Below, in pieces: positions 18,520-28,534 of a DNA stretch of 64,000 nucleotides. This DNA comes from Prevotella sp. (GTDB taxonomy: Bacteria > Bacteroidota > Bacteroidia > Bacteroidales > Bacteroidaceae). The notes under the pieces were generated by a model. That model worked only from the letters and a program-made list of their open reading frames with translations, did not search any database and was not told where the DNA came from. Made by a program: the position numbers and the translations under genes. Location: contig JAFVHN010000053.1 of assembly GCA_017474515.1 (NCBI GenBank), positions 1 through 64,000 of the forward strand, given 5' to 3'. Numbering within the stretch: position 1 is the stretch's first letter; each line of letters opens with the position of its first letter.

Positions 18520-18564
18520 CAAGCATATTTTTCAAACCAATCAATAATCATGAATAGTTAAAGT

Positions 18565-21500
18565 ATGAAAAGAAGCAAAGACAAACTCTTGCACTTTCTG
18601 CTGGCGACTGCCATGATGCTGCTTATGGGCTCTCAATCGGCCCTGGCACAGCGTGCGACCGTCAGCGGAAACGTGTCTGACCAGACAGGCGAACCCTTGA
18701 TTGGCGCCACGGTCAGCCTGAAGGGAGATGCGAAAGTTGCCACGATTACAGACTTCGACGGCAACTTCAGTCTCAATGTGCCCAATGCCCGTTCTGCGGT
18801 GTTGGTGATTAGCTATGTCGGCATGGTCACCCAGGAGGTGGCCGTTGGCGGCAAGTCGAGCGTGAAGGTCGTCATGCAAGACGACTCTAACATGCTGGAG
18901 GAAACAGTGATTGTGGGCTACGGCCAGCAGAAGAAAGCCTCGGTGGTGGGTGCCATCACGCAGACCACGGGCGAGGTGCTGGAACGTGCCGCCGGTATTA
19001 CCGACATCGGCGCCGCCCTGACCGGTAACCTGCCGGGCGTGGTGACCATGGCCTCGAGCGGCATGCCCGGCGAGGAAGAGCCGAAGATTGTCATCCGCGG
19101 CGTCACCTCGTGGAACAACAGCGACCCGCTGGTGCTCGTCGATGGCATTGAGCGACCCATGTCGAGCGTTGACATCCAGTCGGTGGCCAGCATCTCCGTG
19201 CTCAAGGACGCCTCGGCAACCGCCGTCTATGGTGTGAGGGGTGCCAACGGTGTCATTCTCATCACCACCAAGCGCGGACAGGAAGGCAAGGCCCAGATCA
19301 GCGTGTCGGGAAATGCCATTATGAAAGTGCCGTCAAAACTGCCCGACAAGTACGACTCCTACGACGCCCTCGTGGCACGCAACTCGGTCATTGAGCACGA
19401 GTTGAACCTGAAGCCCGAAAGCTGGGCCTACGTGCGCCCCATGAGCTTCATTGAGAACTATCGCAACCAGACAACGGTGGAACAGCGCGAGCGCTACCCG
19501 AACGTGGACTGGCAGCGCGCTTTGTTCGAGGACTATGCCATGTCGTACAACGCCAACCTCAACGTCAGCGGCGGTACGAAGTTCGTGAAATACTTCGCCA
19601 GCGTGGACTTCGTTCATGAAGGCGACCTTTACAAGGACTTCGGCAACGGGCGCCAGTATCCCACGGGTTACAACTTCAACCGCGTGAACGTGCGCTCCAA
19701 CCTCGACTTCAACATCACCAAGACCACCGTGTTCAAGGTGAACATCTCGGGGTCCAACGGCAAGCAGATGTCGCCGTGGAGCAACAGCGTGAACAACGAA
19801 TGGCAGATTGCACAGCAGTGGGCCGGTGTGTACAACATTTCGCCCGACGCCTTCCTGCCCAAGTACAGCGACGGCTCATGGGGCTACCTGCCCGGTTCCA
19901 CCAACGTGAGCAACGCCGCCGTGAGCATCGCCCTGGGCGGCACGCAGTACATCACCAACACCCGCATCAACACCGACTTCGTGCTGGAGCAGGACCTGAG
20001 CTTCATTACCAAGGGCCTCAATGCCCGCGGCTACATCTCCTGGGACAACGTGTTCCGCGAGGACAACCGAGGCATCAACGACCTTTACAACGACCCGCAG
20101 TACAAGTGGATTGACCCGATGACGGGTGTGGCCAACTACAAATCGCCCTACGAGGCCTACGACAAGCTGGACTACACGCAGGGCAACAAGTGGAGCACCA
20201 ACGGCGGCACCGTGCAGAACTGGGCCACCCAGCGCAACCTGAACTACTCTGTACAGCTCAACTGGGCACGGCAGTTCGGCAAGCACGACGTGACGGCCAT
20301 GGGCGCCTTCACACGACAGGAGAACGCCTTCGGCTCCGACATCCCCCACTACCGTGAGGACTGGGCCTTCCGCGCCACCTATAACTTCGGCGGAAAATAC
20401 GGCATCGAGTACAACGGATGTTACAACGGTTCCGAGAAATTCTCCTCCGACAACCGCTTCGCCTTCTTCAACTCCGGCGGTATCAGCTGGATGATCAGCG
20501 AAGAAGGATTCATGAAGAACCTGCGCGAGAAACACATCATCGACATGTTGAAACTTCGTGCCAACTATGGTGAAATCGGTGACGACAACGTGCAGGGCAA
20601 CAACCGCTTCCTCTACATGACACAGTGGGCCTACGGCGGACAATCAACCCTCGACATTACACAGAGCGGCGGCGACAACCCCTATAAGTGGTACCGCGAA
20701 GACGTGGTGGGCAACCCCAATGTGCACTGGGAAACAGTGAAGAAGACCAATGCCGGTATTGACTTCAGCTTCCTCGGCGGACTCATCACCGGTGCCTTCG
20801 ACCTCTATAAGGCAAAGCGCGTGGACGTGCTCGTGCCCGGTTCACAACGCGCCGTGCCCGCTTACTTCGGACAGTCGCCCGTGACGGCCAACCTCGGTGA
20901 GGTGGAAAACCACGGCTACGAACTGGAATTGCGCTTCAACAAGGTGTTTGCCAACCAGATGCGCGTATGGGGAAATGCCAGCATGACCCACTCCGAAAAC
21001 GAAATCAAGATCAAGGACGACGCCCCGCTGCTGCCCAGCTACCGCAAGGAGGCCGGCTATGCCATCGACCAGGTTCACACCTATCTTGACAAGGGCTTCA
21101 TGCAGAGCTACGACGACATCTACGGCTCGCCCAAATACGACAGCAACGACGGCCTGAAACTGCCCGGCGACTACTACATCGTGGACTTCAACGGCGACGG
21201 TAAGGTTGACAGGGTGAACGACATGGTGCCCTACGGATACTCCGGCATCCCCCAGAACACCTACAACGCCACCGTGGGCTTCGAGTGGAAGGGCTTCAGC
21301 TGCTTCGCCCAGTTCTACGGAGTGACCAACGTCACCCGCGACGTCACCATGGTAAGCTTCTCCGACGTCATGCTGGCCAACGTGTACGACCAGGGCACCT
21401 GGTGGTGCATCGACCACAACGGCGACAACGTCACACCGCGCTTCAACGCCAAGCTCGGCGACGACAAGCTCTATCACGGCACTCAGTTCCTTTGCGACGG

Positions 21501-21729
21501 CAGCTATGTCCGTCTGAAGAACGTGGAAGTGGCCTACACCTTCAGACAGCCCTGGATTCACAAGCTGGGCATGAAAGACCTGAAAGTGTTCGTCAGCGGC
21601 AACAACCTCTGGGTGTGGACAAGAATGCCCGACGACCGCGAATCGAACTTCGCCGCCAACGGCAACGCCGGCAACGGTGCCTACCCCACCATGAAGCGTA
21701 TCAATTTCGGTGTAAAGTTCAATCTTTAA
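18565..21729 (+). CDS. xusA: SusC/RagA-type TonB-dependent outer-membrane transporter (XusA-like)
   Basis: 1054 residues. A signal peptide (about 1-28, ending LAQRA) is followed by a carboxypeptidase-regulatory-like domain (GNVSDQTGEPLIGATVSLKG), a TonB box region (EETVIVGYGQQKK), the plug domain (NLPGVV...VLVDGIERPM...VYGVRGANGVILITTKRG) and a 22-strand-type beta barrel ending in FGVKFNL. SusC proteins form a lidded channel with SusD lipoproteins and import oligosaccharides. As first gene of the operon it matches xusA of the Prevotella xylan cluster; substrate xylo-oligosaccharide is inferred from the associated xylanases. It ends 13 bp before xusB. Confidence 0.93.
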   Translation: MKRSKDKLLHFLLATAMMLLMGSQSALAQRATVSGNVSDQTGEPLIGATVSLKGDAKVATITDFDGNFSLNVPNARSAVLVISYVGMVTQEVAVGGKSSVKVVMQDDSNMLEETVIVGYGQQKKASVVGAITQTTGEVLERAAGITDIGAALTGNLPGVVTMASSGMPGEEEPKIVIRGVTSWNNSDPLVLVDGIERPMSSVDIQSVASISVLKDASATAVYGVRGANGVILITTKRGQEGKAQISVSGNAIMKVPSKLPDKYDSYDALVARNSVIEHELNLKPESWAYVRPMSFIENYRNQTTVEQRERYPNVDWQRALFEDYAMSYNANLNVSGGTKFVKYFASVDFVHEGDLYKDFGNGRQYPTGYNFNRVNVRSNLDFNITKTTVFKVNISGSNGKQMSPWSNSVNNEWQIAQQWAGVYNISPDAFLPKYSDGSWGYLPGSTNVSNAAVSIALGGTQYITNTRINTDFVLEQDLSFITKGLNARGYISWDNVFREDNRGINDLYNDPQYKWIDPMTGVANYKSPYEAYDKLDYTQGNKWSTNGGTVQNWATQRNLNYSVQLNWARQFGKHDVTAMGAFTRQENAFGSDIPHYREDWAFRATYNFGGKYGIEYNGCYNGSEKFSSDNRFAFFNSGGISWMISEEGFMKNLREKHIIDMLKLRANYGEIGDDNVQGNNRFLYMTQWAYGGQSTLDITQSGGDNPYKWYREDVVGNPNVHWETVKKTNAGIDFSFLGGLITGAFDLYKAKRVDVLVPGSQRAVPAYFGQSPVTANLGEVENHGYELELRFNKVFANQMRVWGNASMTHSENEIKIKDDAPLLPSYRKEAGYAIDQVHTYLDKGFMQSYDDIYGSPKYDSNDGLKLPGDYYIVDFNGDGKVDRVNDMVPYGYSGIPQNTYNATVGFEWKGFSCFAQFYGVTNVTRDVTMVSFSDVMLANVYDQGTWWCIDHNGDNVTPRFNAKLGDDKLYHGTQFLCDGSYVRLKNVEVAYTFRQPWIHKLGMKDLKVFVSGNNLWVWTRMPDDRESNFAANGNAGNGAYPTMKRINFGVKFNL

Positions 21730-21742
21730 ATAAGGAGCAACA

Positions 21743-23800
21743 ATGAAAAAGCATTTTAATCAATATATCGTTTGGGCTTTCGCAGCAGTAGCCTTCTCTT
21801 GGGGGATGGCATCCTGCACCGACTACTTGGACAAAGAACCCGACTCCACCGTGGGAGAGAGTGAAGCCTTCAAGAACTTCACCAACTTCGAGGGATTTGT
21901 AGAGGAAATCTATAACTGCATACCCAACAAAGAGTCCTGCTACTGGTGTACGAGCTTCAACTGGGGCGAGGACGAAATCATGAACGCCGGACTGGGCGAC
22001 ACCCACGTGACGGCACACTTCGACCTGGGAGACTACCGCCATTGGTACGACGAAGGCGACAAGGGCGGCCAACAGAGCTGGCTCAACCGTCCGGGCTCCA
22101 ATCCCACTTCGACGGACAAGTTCAGCCACTCGCTGTCAGGCCACGCCTGGTACTGCATCCGCAAGGCCAACATCGGCCTGGCCAATCTCGACAAGATGAC
22201 CGACTGCACCAAGGAAGAAAAGAACTTCATCAAGGGTCAGCTGCTCTTCTTCCGCGCATGGTGGCACCACCAGCAGATGGAATGGTGGGGAGGCATACCT
22301 TACCTGGAGGAAGTTCTGCCCGCCGACGCACAGTTCAACATGCCGAGGCTCTCGTTCCGCGAATGTGCCGAGAAGTGCGCTGCCGACTATAAGGAAGCCG
22401 CCGCACTGCTGCCCGACAACTGGGACAACTCCACCATCGGTAAGAAGACCTTGGGTAAGAACGACCTGCGCATCACGAAGGCCTGCGCACTGGCCTATGA
22501 AGGCAAGGTGCTGCTCTGGGCCGCTTCGCCGCTGAACGTGGTGGGTGCCAAGTTGGGCGCACTGAAGAGCGGAGAGACCTATTCCTATGACGCAGAACTG
22601 GCAAAGAGGGCTGCCGACGCACTGGGACAGGCCATCGCCAACATTGAAAGCGGAGCCTCACCATACGCTTTGGCAGAGTACAACTATGCCCCCGACGACG
22701 CCGACAACCGTCCGAACTACGGTATCTACGACCATGTCAAAGCCAAAGGTTCCAAGAGCAACTACTCCGACATTTTCCGTACAACGGGTGAAAGTTGGAA
22801 AATGCCGGGAAGCGTGGAAGCTGTCATGCGTGGCCCCATGCCCGACATCAACGGTTCTAACTGGAACTTCGCCAAGCTGTGGGGACCCAAGGTTGACAAC
22901 CTCGTGGAGCACGACGCCATCATCCACATGCCCACCGCCAACTATGTGAACTACGCCTATGGCATGGCCAACGGCGAGCCCATCCTGCTGGCCGACGGCT
23001 CGTTGAACCCCGAGTCGGGCTTCGACCCCACCCATCCGTACAAGGACCGCGACCCGCGCTTCTATCACGACATCATCTTCGACGGCTTTAAGTTCCTGCT
23101 CACCAAGCCCTCAGGCGCCGACGCCCCGTCGGCCATCTACCAGTACATGGAGATGTTCACCGGCGGAAACATGGTGCCCACCGGCAACCCCGAGCGCAAC
23201 GCCAACGGCAGCCGCACAGGCTACTACTGCCAGAAGCTGGTGCCCCACCAGTGCAACAAGTTCGACGGCATGTACAACTGGGGCGGTGCCCTGCAGACCT
23301 ATCTGCCCTACATGCGCGTGGCCGACATCTACCTGCTCTATGCCGAGGCCGGAGCCGCCGCACAGGGTGCCAACTACAAAGCCAGTTGCCAGCGCACTGC
23401 CGTGGATGCCATCAACGTGCTCCGCGACCGCGTGGGTGCAGGCCATGTGGCAGAACGCTTCCTCAGCAACCAGAAGCTGTTCATCGACGAGGTGCGCCGC
23501 GAACGCGCCTGCGAGCTGGCCTTCGAAGGCTTCCGCTGGCAAGACCTGCAGCGCTGGCTGCTCCTCACCGAATATCCGTACAACGTGAAGACCCGCGAGG
23601 AATTCAAGCGCGTAGGCAACTACGACTATGAAAAAGAAGACCCGCGCAACGCCGAGGTGACCGGCTTCGACCCCGTTATCAAGAACGGAAAGGAAACCAT
23701 CATCGTGGAGCGCAAATTCGGCACCAAGCACTACCTGCTGCCGCTGAAGGAGAGCGAGGTTTACCTCTATTCCGAGTACTCACAGAACCCCGGCTGGTAA
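21743..23800 (+). CDS. xusB: SusD/RagB-type surface glycan-binding lipoprotein (XusB-like)
   Basis: 685 residues, long for SusD. The lipoprotein signal ends in MASC, and the residues after the cysteine (TDYLDKEPD) are acidic, as in Bacteroidota surface-export signals. SusD features are the helical TPR-like regions, ADIYLLYAEA, VRRERACELAFEGFRWQDLQRW and the C-terminal YLLPLKESEVYLYSEYSQNPGW. It would cap the XusA channel and bind xylan fragments at the cell surface. Second gene of the operon, 41 bp before xusC. Assignment as XusB rests on operon order. Confidence 0.92.
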   Translation: MKKHFNQYIVWAFAAVAFSWGMASCTDYLDKEPDSTVGESEAFKNFTNFEGFVEEIYNCIPNKESCYWCTSFNWGEDEIMNAGLGDTHVTAHFDLGDYRHWYDEGDKGGQQSWLNRPGSNPTSTDKFSHSLSGHAWYCIRKANIGLANLDKMTDCTKEEKNFIKGQLLFFRAWWHHQQMEWWGGIPYLEEVLPADAQFNMPRLSFRECAEKCAADYKEAAALLPDNWDNSTIGKKTLGKNDLRITKACALAYEGKVLLWAASPLNVVGAKLGALKSGETYSYDAELAKRAADALGQAIANIESGASPYALAEYNYAPDDADNRPNYGIYDHVKAKGSKSNYSDIFRTTGESWKMPGSVEAVMRGPMPDINGSNWNFAKLWGPKVDNLVEHDAIIHMPTANYVNYAYGMANGEPILLADGSLNPESGFDPTHPYKDRDPRFYHDIIFDGFKFLLTKPSGADAPSAIYQYMEMFTGGNMVPTGNPERNANGSRTGYYCQKLVPHQCNKFDGMYNWGGALQTYLPYMRVADIYLLYAEAGAAAQGANYKASCQRTAVDAINVLRDRVGAGHVAERFLSNQKLFIDEVRRERACELAFEGFRWQDLQRWLLLTEYPYNVKTREEFKRVGNYDYEKEDPRNAEVTGFDPVIKNGKETIIVERKFGTKHYLLPLKESEVYLYSEYSQNPGW

Positions 23801-23841
23801 TCTTTTAAGTGAACTATTAAAACTGAAAAGCAAAAAGTTTT

Positions 23842-26679
23842 ATGAAACATAATAAATATATCATACTGTCAGCCCTCCTGGCACTGCCGGCCTTCACGCC
23901 CGCAACAGCTCAGATTGACAAGGAGGACACCGAACAGGTCAACGTGGCCTTCCGCAAGGTGGCCAAGGAAGACATCCTGGGCGGAGTCTCCAGCCTCAAC
24001 TACAGGGAACTGACGGACAAGAACTATAACACCTACAGCCTTGACAACATGCAAGGCTACGTGGCCGGTTTCAACGGCGCGGGCATGTGGGGATTCACCG
24101 ACCATCTCGTCATCATCGACGGTGTGCCTCGCGAGGCCAACAACGTTCTTCCCTCGGAAATCGAGGAAATCACCTTCCTGAAAGGCGCACAGGCCGTGGT
24201 TCTCTATGGCAGCCGTGCTGCAAAGGGCGCCATCCTCATCACCACCAAGCGCGGACACGTGAACGACGGGCTGAACGTGGAAGTGAGGGCCAACACCGGA
24301 TGGAATGTGGCAAAGGCTTATCCCGAATACCTGGGCTCGGCCGAATACATGACCCTCTACAACGAGGCCCGCGTCAACGACGGAATGGCCCCTCTCTACA
24401 AGAGTGAACAAATCTACAACTATGCAAGCGGAGAAAACCCGTACCGGTATCCCGACGTGGACTTCTACTCTTCCGATTATATTAAAAAGGTGTACAACCG
24501 CACGGATGCTTCCGTAGAAATAGAAGGCGGCAACGAGCGTGCCAAGTTCTACTCGAACGTGAGCTACTACCGTCTGGGCGACTTCCTGAACTTCGGAGAG
24601 GCCAAGAACAACTACACCGACCGCTTCAACGTGCGCGGTAACGTGGACATGCGCATCAACCAATACATCACGGCCTACGTGAATGCAAATGCCACTTACT
24701 ACAATGCACGCTCGGCAGTGTCGAACCAGGACGGCGACTACTGGGCAACGGCAGCCGTCTGGCGCCCCAACCGCGTCAGCCCGCTCATTCCCGTGTCGTA
24801 CCTCGACCCCAACGCCATCCAGCCGCAGACGGCCTTGTCGTCATCGAGCAACATCATCAACGGCATGTTCCTCGGAGCAGGCTCGGCAAAGGATGACTGG
24901 ACAAACATCTTCGCCGACTACTATGCCGCCGGAAAGAGCACATGGACCAGCCGTCAGTTCCAGTTCGACGCCGGCGTGAATGCCGACCTCAGCAGCGTGC
25001 TGAAGGGCCTGAGCTTCCATGCCATGGTGGGTGTGGACTACGCCACGAGCTATTCGACCTCTTACAACAACGACTACGCAACGTTTATTCCTGCGTGGAG
25101 CAACTACAACGGCCCGGACCTCATCCTCTCGCTCGACAACCACAATGCGGTGGACAAGAAATCGGGAAAACAAAACGTAGGAGGTTCCACCGACAACCAG
25201 ACCATTGCCTTCAATGCCCACTTCGACTACAACAACACGTTTGCCGACGTTCACAACGTCAGCGCCATGTTGCTGGCCAACGGCTTCCAGCAGTCCAAGT
25301 CTGGTGAATACCACAAAGTGAGCAACGCCAACCTCGGCCTGCTGCTGAACTACAACTTCGCCCACAAATACTACGGCGAGTTCTCGTTGGCAGCACCTTG
25401 GTCATCGCGTCTGCCCGAAGGCAACCGCTCCAGCTTCTCGCCCTCGTTCACCCTGGGCTGGAACATCGCTCGCGAAGCCTTCATGGAGGACGGACCCTTC
25501 AACGCCCTGACACTCAGTGCCAGCTACAGCAACCTGAAGACCGACCTCGACATTGAGAACTACTACATGTACCTCGGCACTTACCAAAGTGGCGGATGGT
25601 TCGACTGGAACGGTCTTACCGGTTTCTCACTCTATCAGTCAAAGCGCGGTGCCAACTCCGCCTTCGGATTCCTGAAACGCCAGGAAATCTCAGCATCTTT
25701 GCATGCTGAACTGCTGGAGCGCGCACTCAGCTTCGACGCTTCGGTCTTCACCAGCACCCTCGACGGCGGCATTATCACGGCTGCCAACCAGATGCCGAGC
25801 TACTTCAAGGTCTATTATCCCGAATCGTCGTTCCTGCCCTATTTGAACTACAACAAGGACAAGCGCAGCGGCTTCGACCTTGCCGTGAAGTACAAGAAGA
25901 ACTTCGGCGACTTCGGCTTTGAAGGCGGCCTCAACCTGACCCACTACACCACGGAGGCAACAAAGCGCGACGACACCAATTATGCCGACGCCTATCAGTA
26001 TCGCGAGGGCAAACCCCTCGACACCCTCTGGGGTTACGAGTGCCTGGGCTTCTACCAGCAGTCGGAATTCGACGAAAACGGACTTCTTCTGGCCGACCTT
26101 CCCCAGCCCGCCCTCGGCGCAACTGTAAGTCCCGGTGACCTGAAATACAAGGACCAGAACAACGACGGCATCATCGACTCGAAAGACCAGATCGACCTGG
26201 GCAAGGGCGGATGGTATGGAGCTCCCACCACGCTGGGTGTCAACCTCACCTTCAAGGTCAAGAACTTCACGCTGTTCATGCTTGGCATCGGCGGCTTCGG
26301 CGGCCACGCCTTCAAGAGCAACAGCTACTGGTGGATTGCCGGCGACAGCAAGTATTCGGCTGCTGTGCGCGACCGCTGGACACCTGAAACGGCCAACACG
26401 GCCACCTATCCCCGTCTGCACGTTCTGAGCGGTGCCAACAACAACACCAACTCCGACTTCTGGATGTACTCTACCTCTCGTTTCGACCTCGCCAAGGTCC
26501 AGCTGACCTACGACTTCCCCAAGTCCATCATCGGCAACGGCATCGTTAAGGGTCTTTCACTCTATGTCAGTGGAAACAGCCTGCTCACACTCGCCAAGGA
26601 GCGTGAACTCTTGGAAATGAACGTCGGCAGCGCCCCGCAGTCCCGTTTCTACAACCTTGGTGCAAAAGTATCATTCTAA
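23842..26679 (+). CDS. xusC: Second SusC/RagA-type transporter lacking the N-terminal regulatory-like domain (XusC-like)
   Basis: 945 residues. A signal peptide (ending ATAQ) leads almost directly into a TonB-box-like stretch (EQVNVAFRKVAKEDILGG) and the plug (VIIDGVPREANNV...VLYGSRAAKGAILITTKRG), then the barrel ending NLGAKVSF. The roughly 80-residue carboxypeptidase-regulatory-like domain present in XusA is absent, accounting for most of the length difference. It pairs with the following SusD homologue. Two different SusC/SusD pairs in one operon are characteristic of the xylan cluster and may import oligosaccharides of different size or decoration; that division is not established here. 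Confidence 0.92.
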   Translation: MKHNKYIILSALLALPAFTPATAQIDKEDTEQVNVAFRKVAKEDILGGVSSLNYRELTDKNYNTYSLDNMQGYVAGFNGAGMWGFTDHLVIIDGVPREANNVLPSEIEEITFLKGAQAVVLYGSRAAKGAILITTKRGHVNDGLNVEVRANTGWNVAKAYPEYLGSAEYMTLYNEARVNDGMAPLYKSEQIYNYASGENPYRYPDVDFYSSDYIKKVYNRTDASVEIEGGNERAKFYSNVSYYRLGDFLNFGEAKNNYTDRFNVRGNVDMRINQYITAYVNANATYYNARSAVSNQDGDYWATAAVWRPNRVSPLIPVSYLDPNAIQPQTALSSSSNIINGMFLGAGSAKDDWTNIFADYYAAGKSTWTSRQFQFDAGVNADLSSVLKGLSFHAMVGVDYATSYSTSYNNDYATFIPAWSNYNGPDLILSLDNHNAVDKKSGKQNVGGSTDNQTIAFNAHFDYNNTFADVHNVSAMLLANGFQQSKSGEYHKVSNANLGLLLNYNFAHKYYGEFSLAAPWSSRLPEGNRSSFSPSFTLGWNIAREAFMEDGPFNALTLSASYSNLKTDLDIENYYMYLGTYQSGGWFDWNGLTGFSLYQSKRGANSAFGFLKRQEISASLHAELLERALSFDASVFTSTLDGGIITAANQMPSYFKVYYPESSFLPYLNYNKDKRSGFDLAVKYKKNFGDFGFEGGLNLTHYTTEATKRDDTNYADAYQYREGKPLDTLWGYECLGFYQQSEFDENGLLLADLPQPALGATVSPGDLKYKDQNNDGIIDSKDQIDLGKGGWYGAPTTLGVNLTFKVKNFTLFMLGIGGFGGHAFKSNSYWWIAGDSKYSAAVRDRWTPETANTATYPRLHVLSGANNNTNSDFWMYSTSRFDLAKVQLTYDFPKSIIGNGIVKGLSLYVSGNSLLTLAKERELLEMNVGSAPQSRFYNLGAKVSF

Positions 26680-26699
26680 TTTGAAAAAGGAATACAGAC

Positions 26700-28499
26700 A
26701 TGAAACTTAAGAATATCATTCTTTTCGGTACCGTTTCCGTAGCGCTGACATCCTGCGACGACCTCTTTGAGCCCGCCCTGGAAAACAATCAGGACATCTC
26801 TCAGATGTACACCGACCCGCAGTTTGCGCGTGGCATCATGGACAACGCCAACCTGGTGCTGCCCTACGAGGAAAACCCCACCAACATGACGGACGTGGCA
26901 ACCGACGATGCTGTCTCCAACGACAACGACAACAATTATCTGAAAATGGCCCTGGGCACATGGACATCGAGCACCAACCCCATCAACCAGTGGGAAACGC
27001 GCTACCATGCCATCCAGTACCTCAACCTGTTCCTCGAGAACGCCGACAAGGTATTGTGGGACTACTCTTCCGAAGCCCTCAACCAAATGCACATGGACAA
27101 CTACAAGGGCAATGCCTACGCCCTTCGCGGACTCCATTTCTTCTATCTCCTGCGTGCCCACTGCGGCATGGTTGACGGAGAGCTGATGGGTGTGCCCATC
27201 CACCTCACCTCAGAGGACGGCAGCTCCGACTTCAACCAGCCCCGCAACACCTTCAAGGAGTGCATCGACCAGATTATGTCCGACTTCGACGAAGCCCTGA
27301 CCTACTTGCCCACCACTTACGGCGACGTCACCTCTTCTGCCAACGTTCCTGAGAAATACAGGTCGATAGGCGGTGGCGAGGACGATTACAACCGTGCTTT
27401 CGGCAAGCTGCAGCGTGGTAAGATTGACGGCCGCATGATTGCAGCCTTCAAGGCACAGGTGGCACTCTTTGCCGCTTCGCCCGCTTACGCCTCTGCCGGT
27501 GCCATGAGCTGGGAACAGGCCGCTCAGTATGCTGCCACCAGTTTGAGAAACATCGGCGGCATCGCAGGCATGGATGCCGAAGGATGGCGTTGGTTCAACA
27601 ATGTCAGCATGATTGAGAGCTTTGCCTTCGACAACCCCGACCCGCAGGAAATCTGCTGGCGCGGTGTGGTGGGCGACAGCTACAGCGTAGAGGAAAGCAA
27701 CTATCCTCCCTCGCTCACCGGCAACGGCCGCGTGAACCCCACTCAGAACCTTGTCGATGCCTTCCCCATGGCAAACGGCTATCCCATCTCTGACGGTGCT
27801 TCAGGCTACGACCCCAGCAATCCCTACGAGAACCGCGACCCGCGCCTGAAGGCATACATCCTTGTCAACGGCGAGACCATCGGTGCCAACAACACGGTCA
27901 TCAACACGGCTGCCGACAACGACGAAACCCTCGACGGCCTGAACCGCGAGAACAAGAAGTCAACCCGCACGGGCTACTATCTCCGCAAGCTGCTCCGCAA
28001 CGACGTGAACCTGAACCCCGCTGCCAACAAGCGCCATTTCGGTGCCCGCATCCGCTACACCGAAATCTTCCTCGACTATGCCGAGGCTGCCAACGAGGCA
28101 CAGGGCCCGAAGGCCAACGTGGGCGGTGCCAACTTCTCTGCCTACGATGTCATCAAGGCCATCCGCGAGCGCGCCGGCATCTGCAAAGGCACTGCCGACC
28201 CCTATCTCGACAGGTGCGCCCAGAGCAAGGAGGCCATGCGTGAACTCATCCGCAACGAGCGCCGACTGGAGCTGTGCTTCGAGAACCACCGCTTCTGGGA
28301 CCTGCGCCGCTGGAAGGCCGACCTCAACACCGTGGCCAAGGGCATCAGCATCACCAAAGACCCCGCAACGGGAGCATTCGTCTATAAGACCATCGACGTG
28401 GAACGCCGCGACTACAGGGACTACATGTACTATGGCCCCATCCCCTACAGCGAGGTGATGAAGTGGAGCGCACTGCGTCAGAACGACGGTTGGAACTAA
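26700..28499 (+). CDS. xusD: Second SusD/RagB-type surface lipoprotein (XusD-like)
   Basis: 599 residues. The lipoprotein signal ends LTSC followed by acidic residues (DDLFEPA). SusD blocks are ALRGLHFFYLLRAHCG, RYTEIFLDYAEAANEA, ELIRNERRLELCFENHRFWDLRRW and the C-terminal YYGPIPYSEVMKWSALRQNDGW. It would bind glycan at the surface and close over XusC. It lies 20 bp after xusC and 35 bp before xusE. Confidence 0.92.
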   Translation: MKLKNIILFGTVSVALTSCDDLFEPALENNQDISQMYTDPQFARGIMDNANLVLPYEENPTNMTDVATDDAVSNDNDNNYLKMALGTWTSSTNPINQWETRYHAIQYLNLFLENADKVLWDYSSEALNQMHMDNYKGNAYALRGLHFFYLLRAHCGMVDGELMGVPIHLTSEDGSSDFNQPRNTFKECIDQIMSDFDEALTYLPTTYGDVTSSANVPEKYRSIGGGEDDYNRAFGKLQRGKIDGRMIAAFKAQVALFAASPAYASAGAMSWEQAAQYAATSLRNIGGIAGMDAEGWRWFNNVSMIESFAFDNPDPQEICWRGVVGDSYSVEESNYPPSLTGNGRVNPTQNLVDAFPMANGYPISDGASGYDPSNPYENRDPRLKAYILVNGETIGANNTVINTAADNDETLDGLNRENKKSTRTGYYLRKLLRNDVNLNPAANKRHFGARIRYTEIFLDYAEAANEAQGPKANVGGANFSAYDVIKAIRERAGICKGTADPYLDRCAQSKEAMRELIRNERRLELCFENHRFWDLRRWKADLNTVAKGISITKDPATGAFVYKTIDVERRDYRDYMYYGPIPYSEVMKWSALRQNDGWN

Positions 28500-28534
28500 T
28501 ATATTTGGAAATAGAAAACTGAAAACAGATTATT

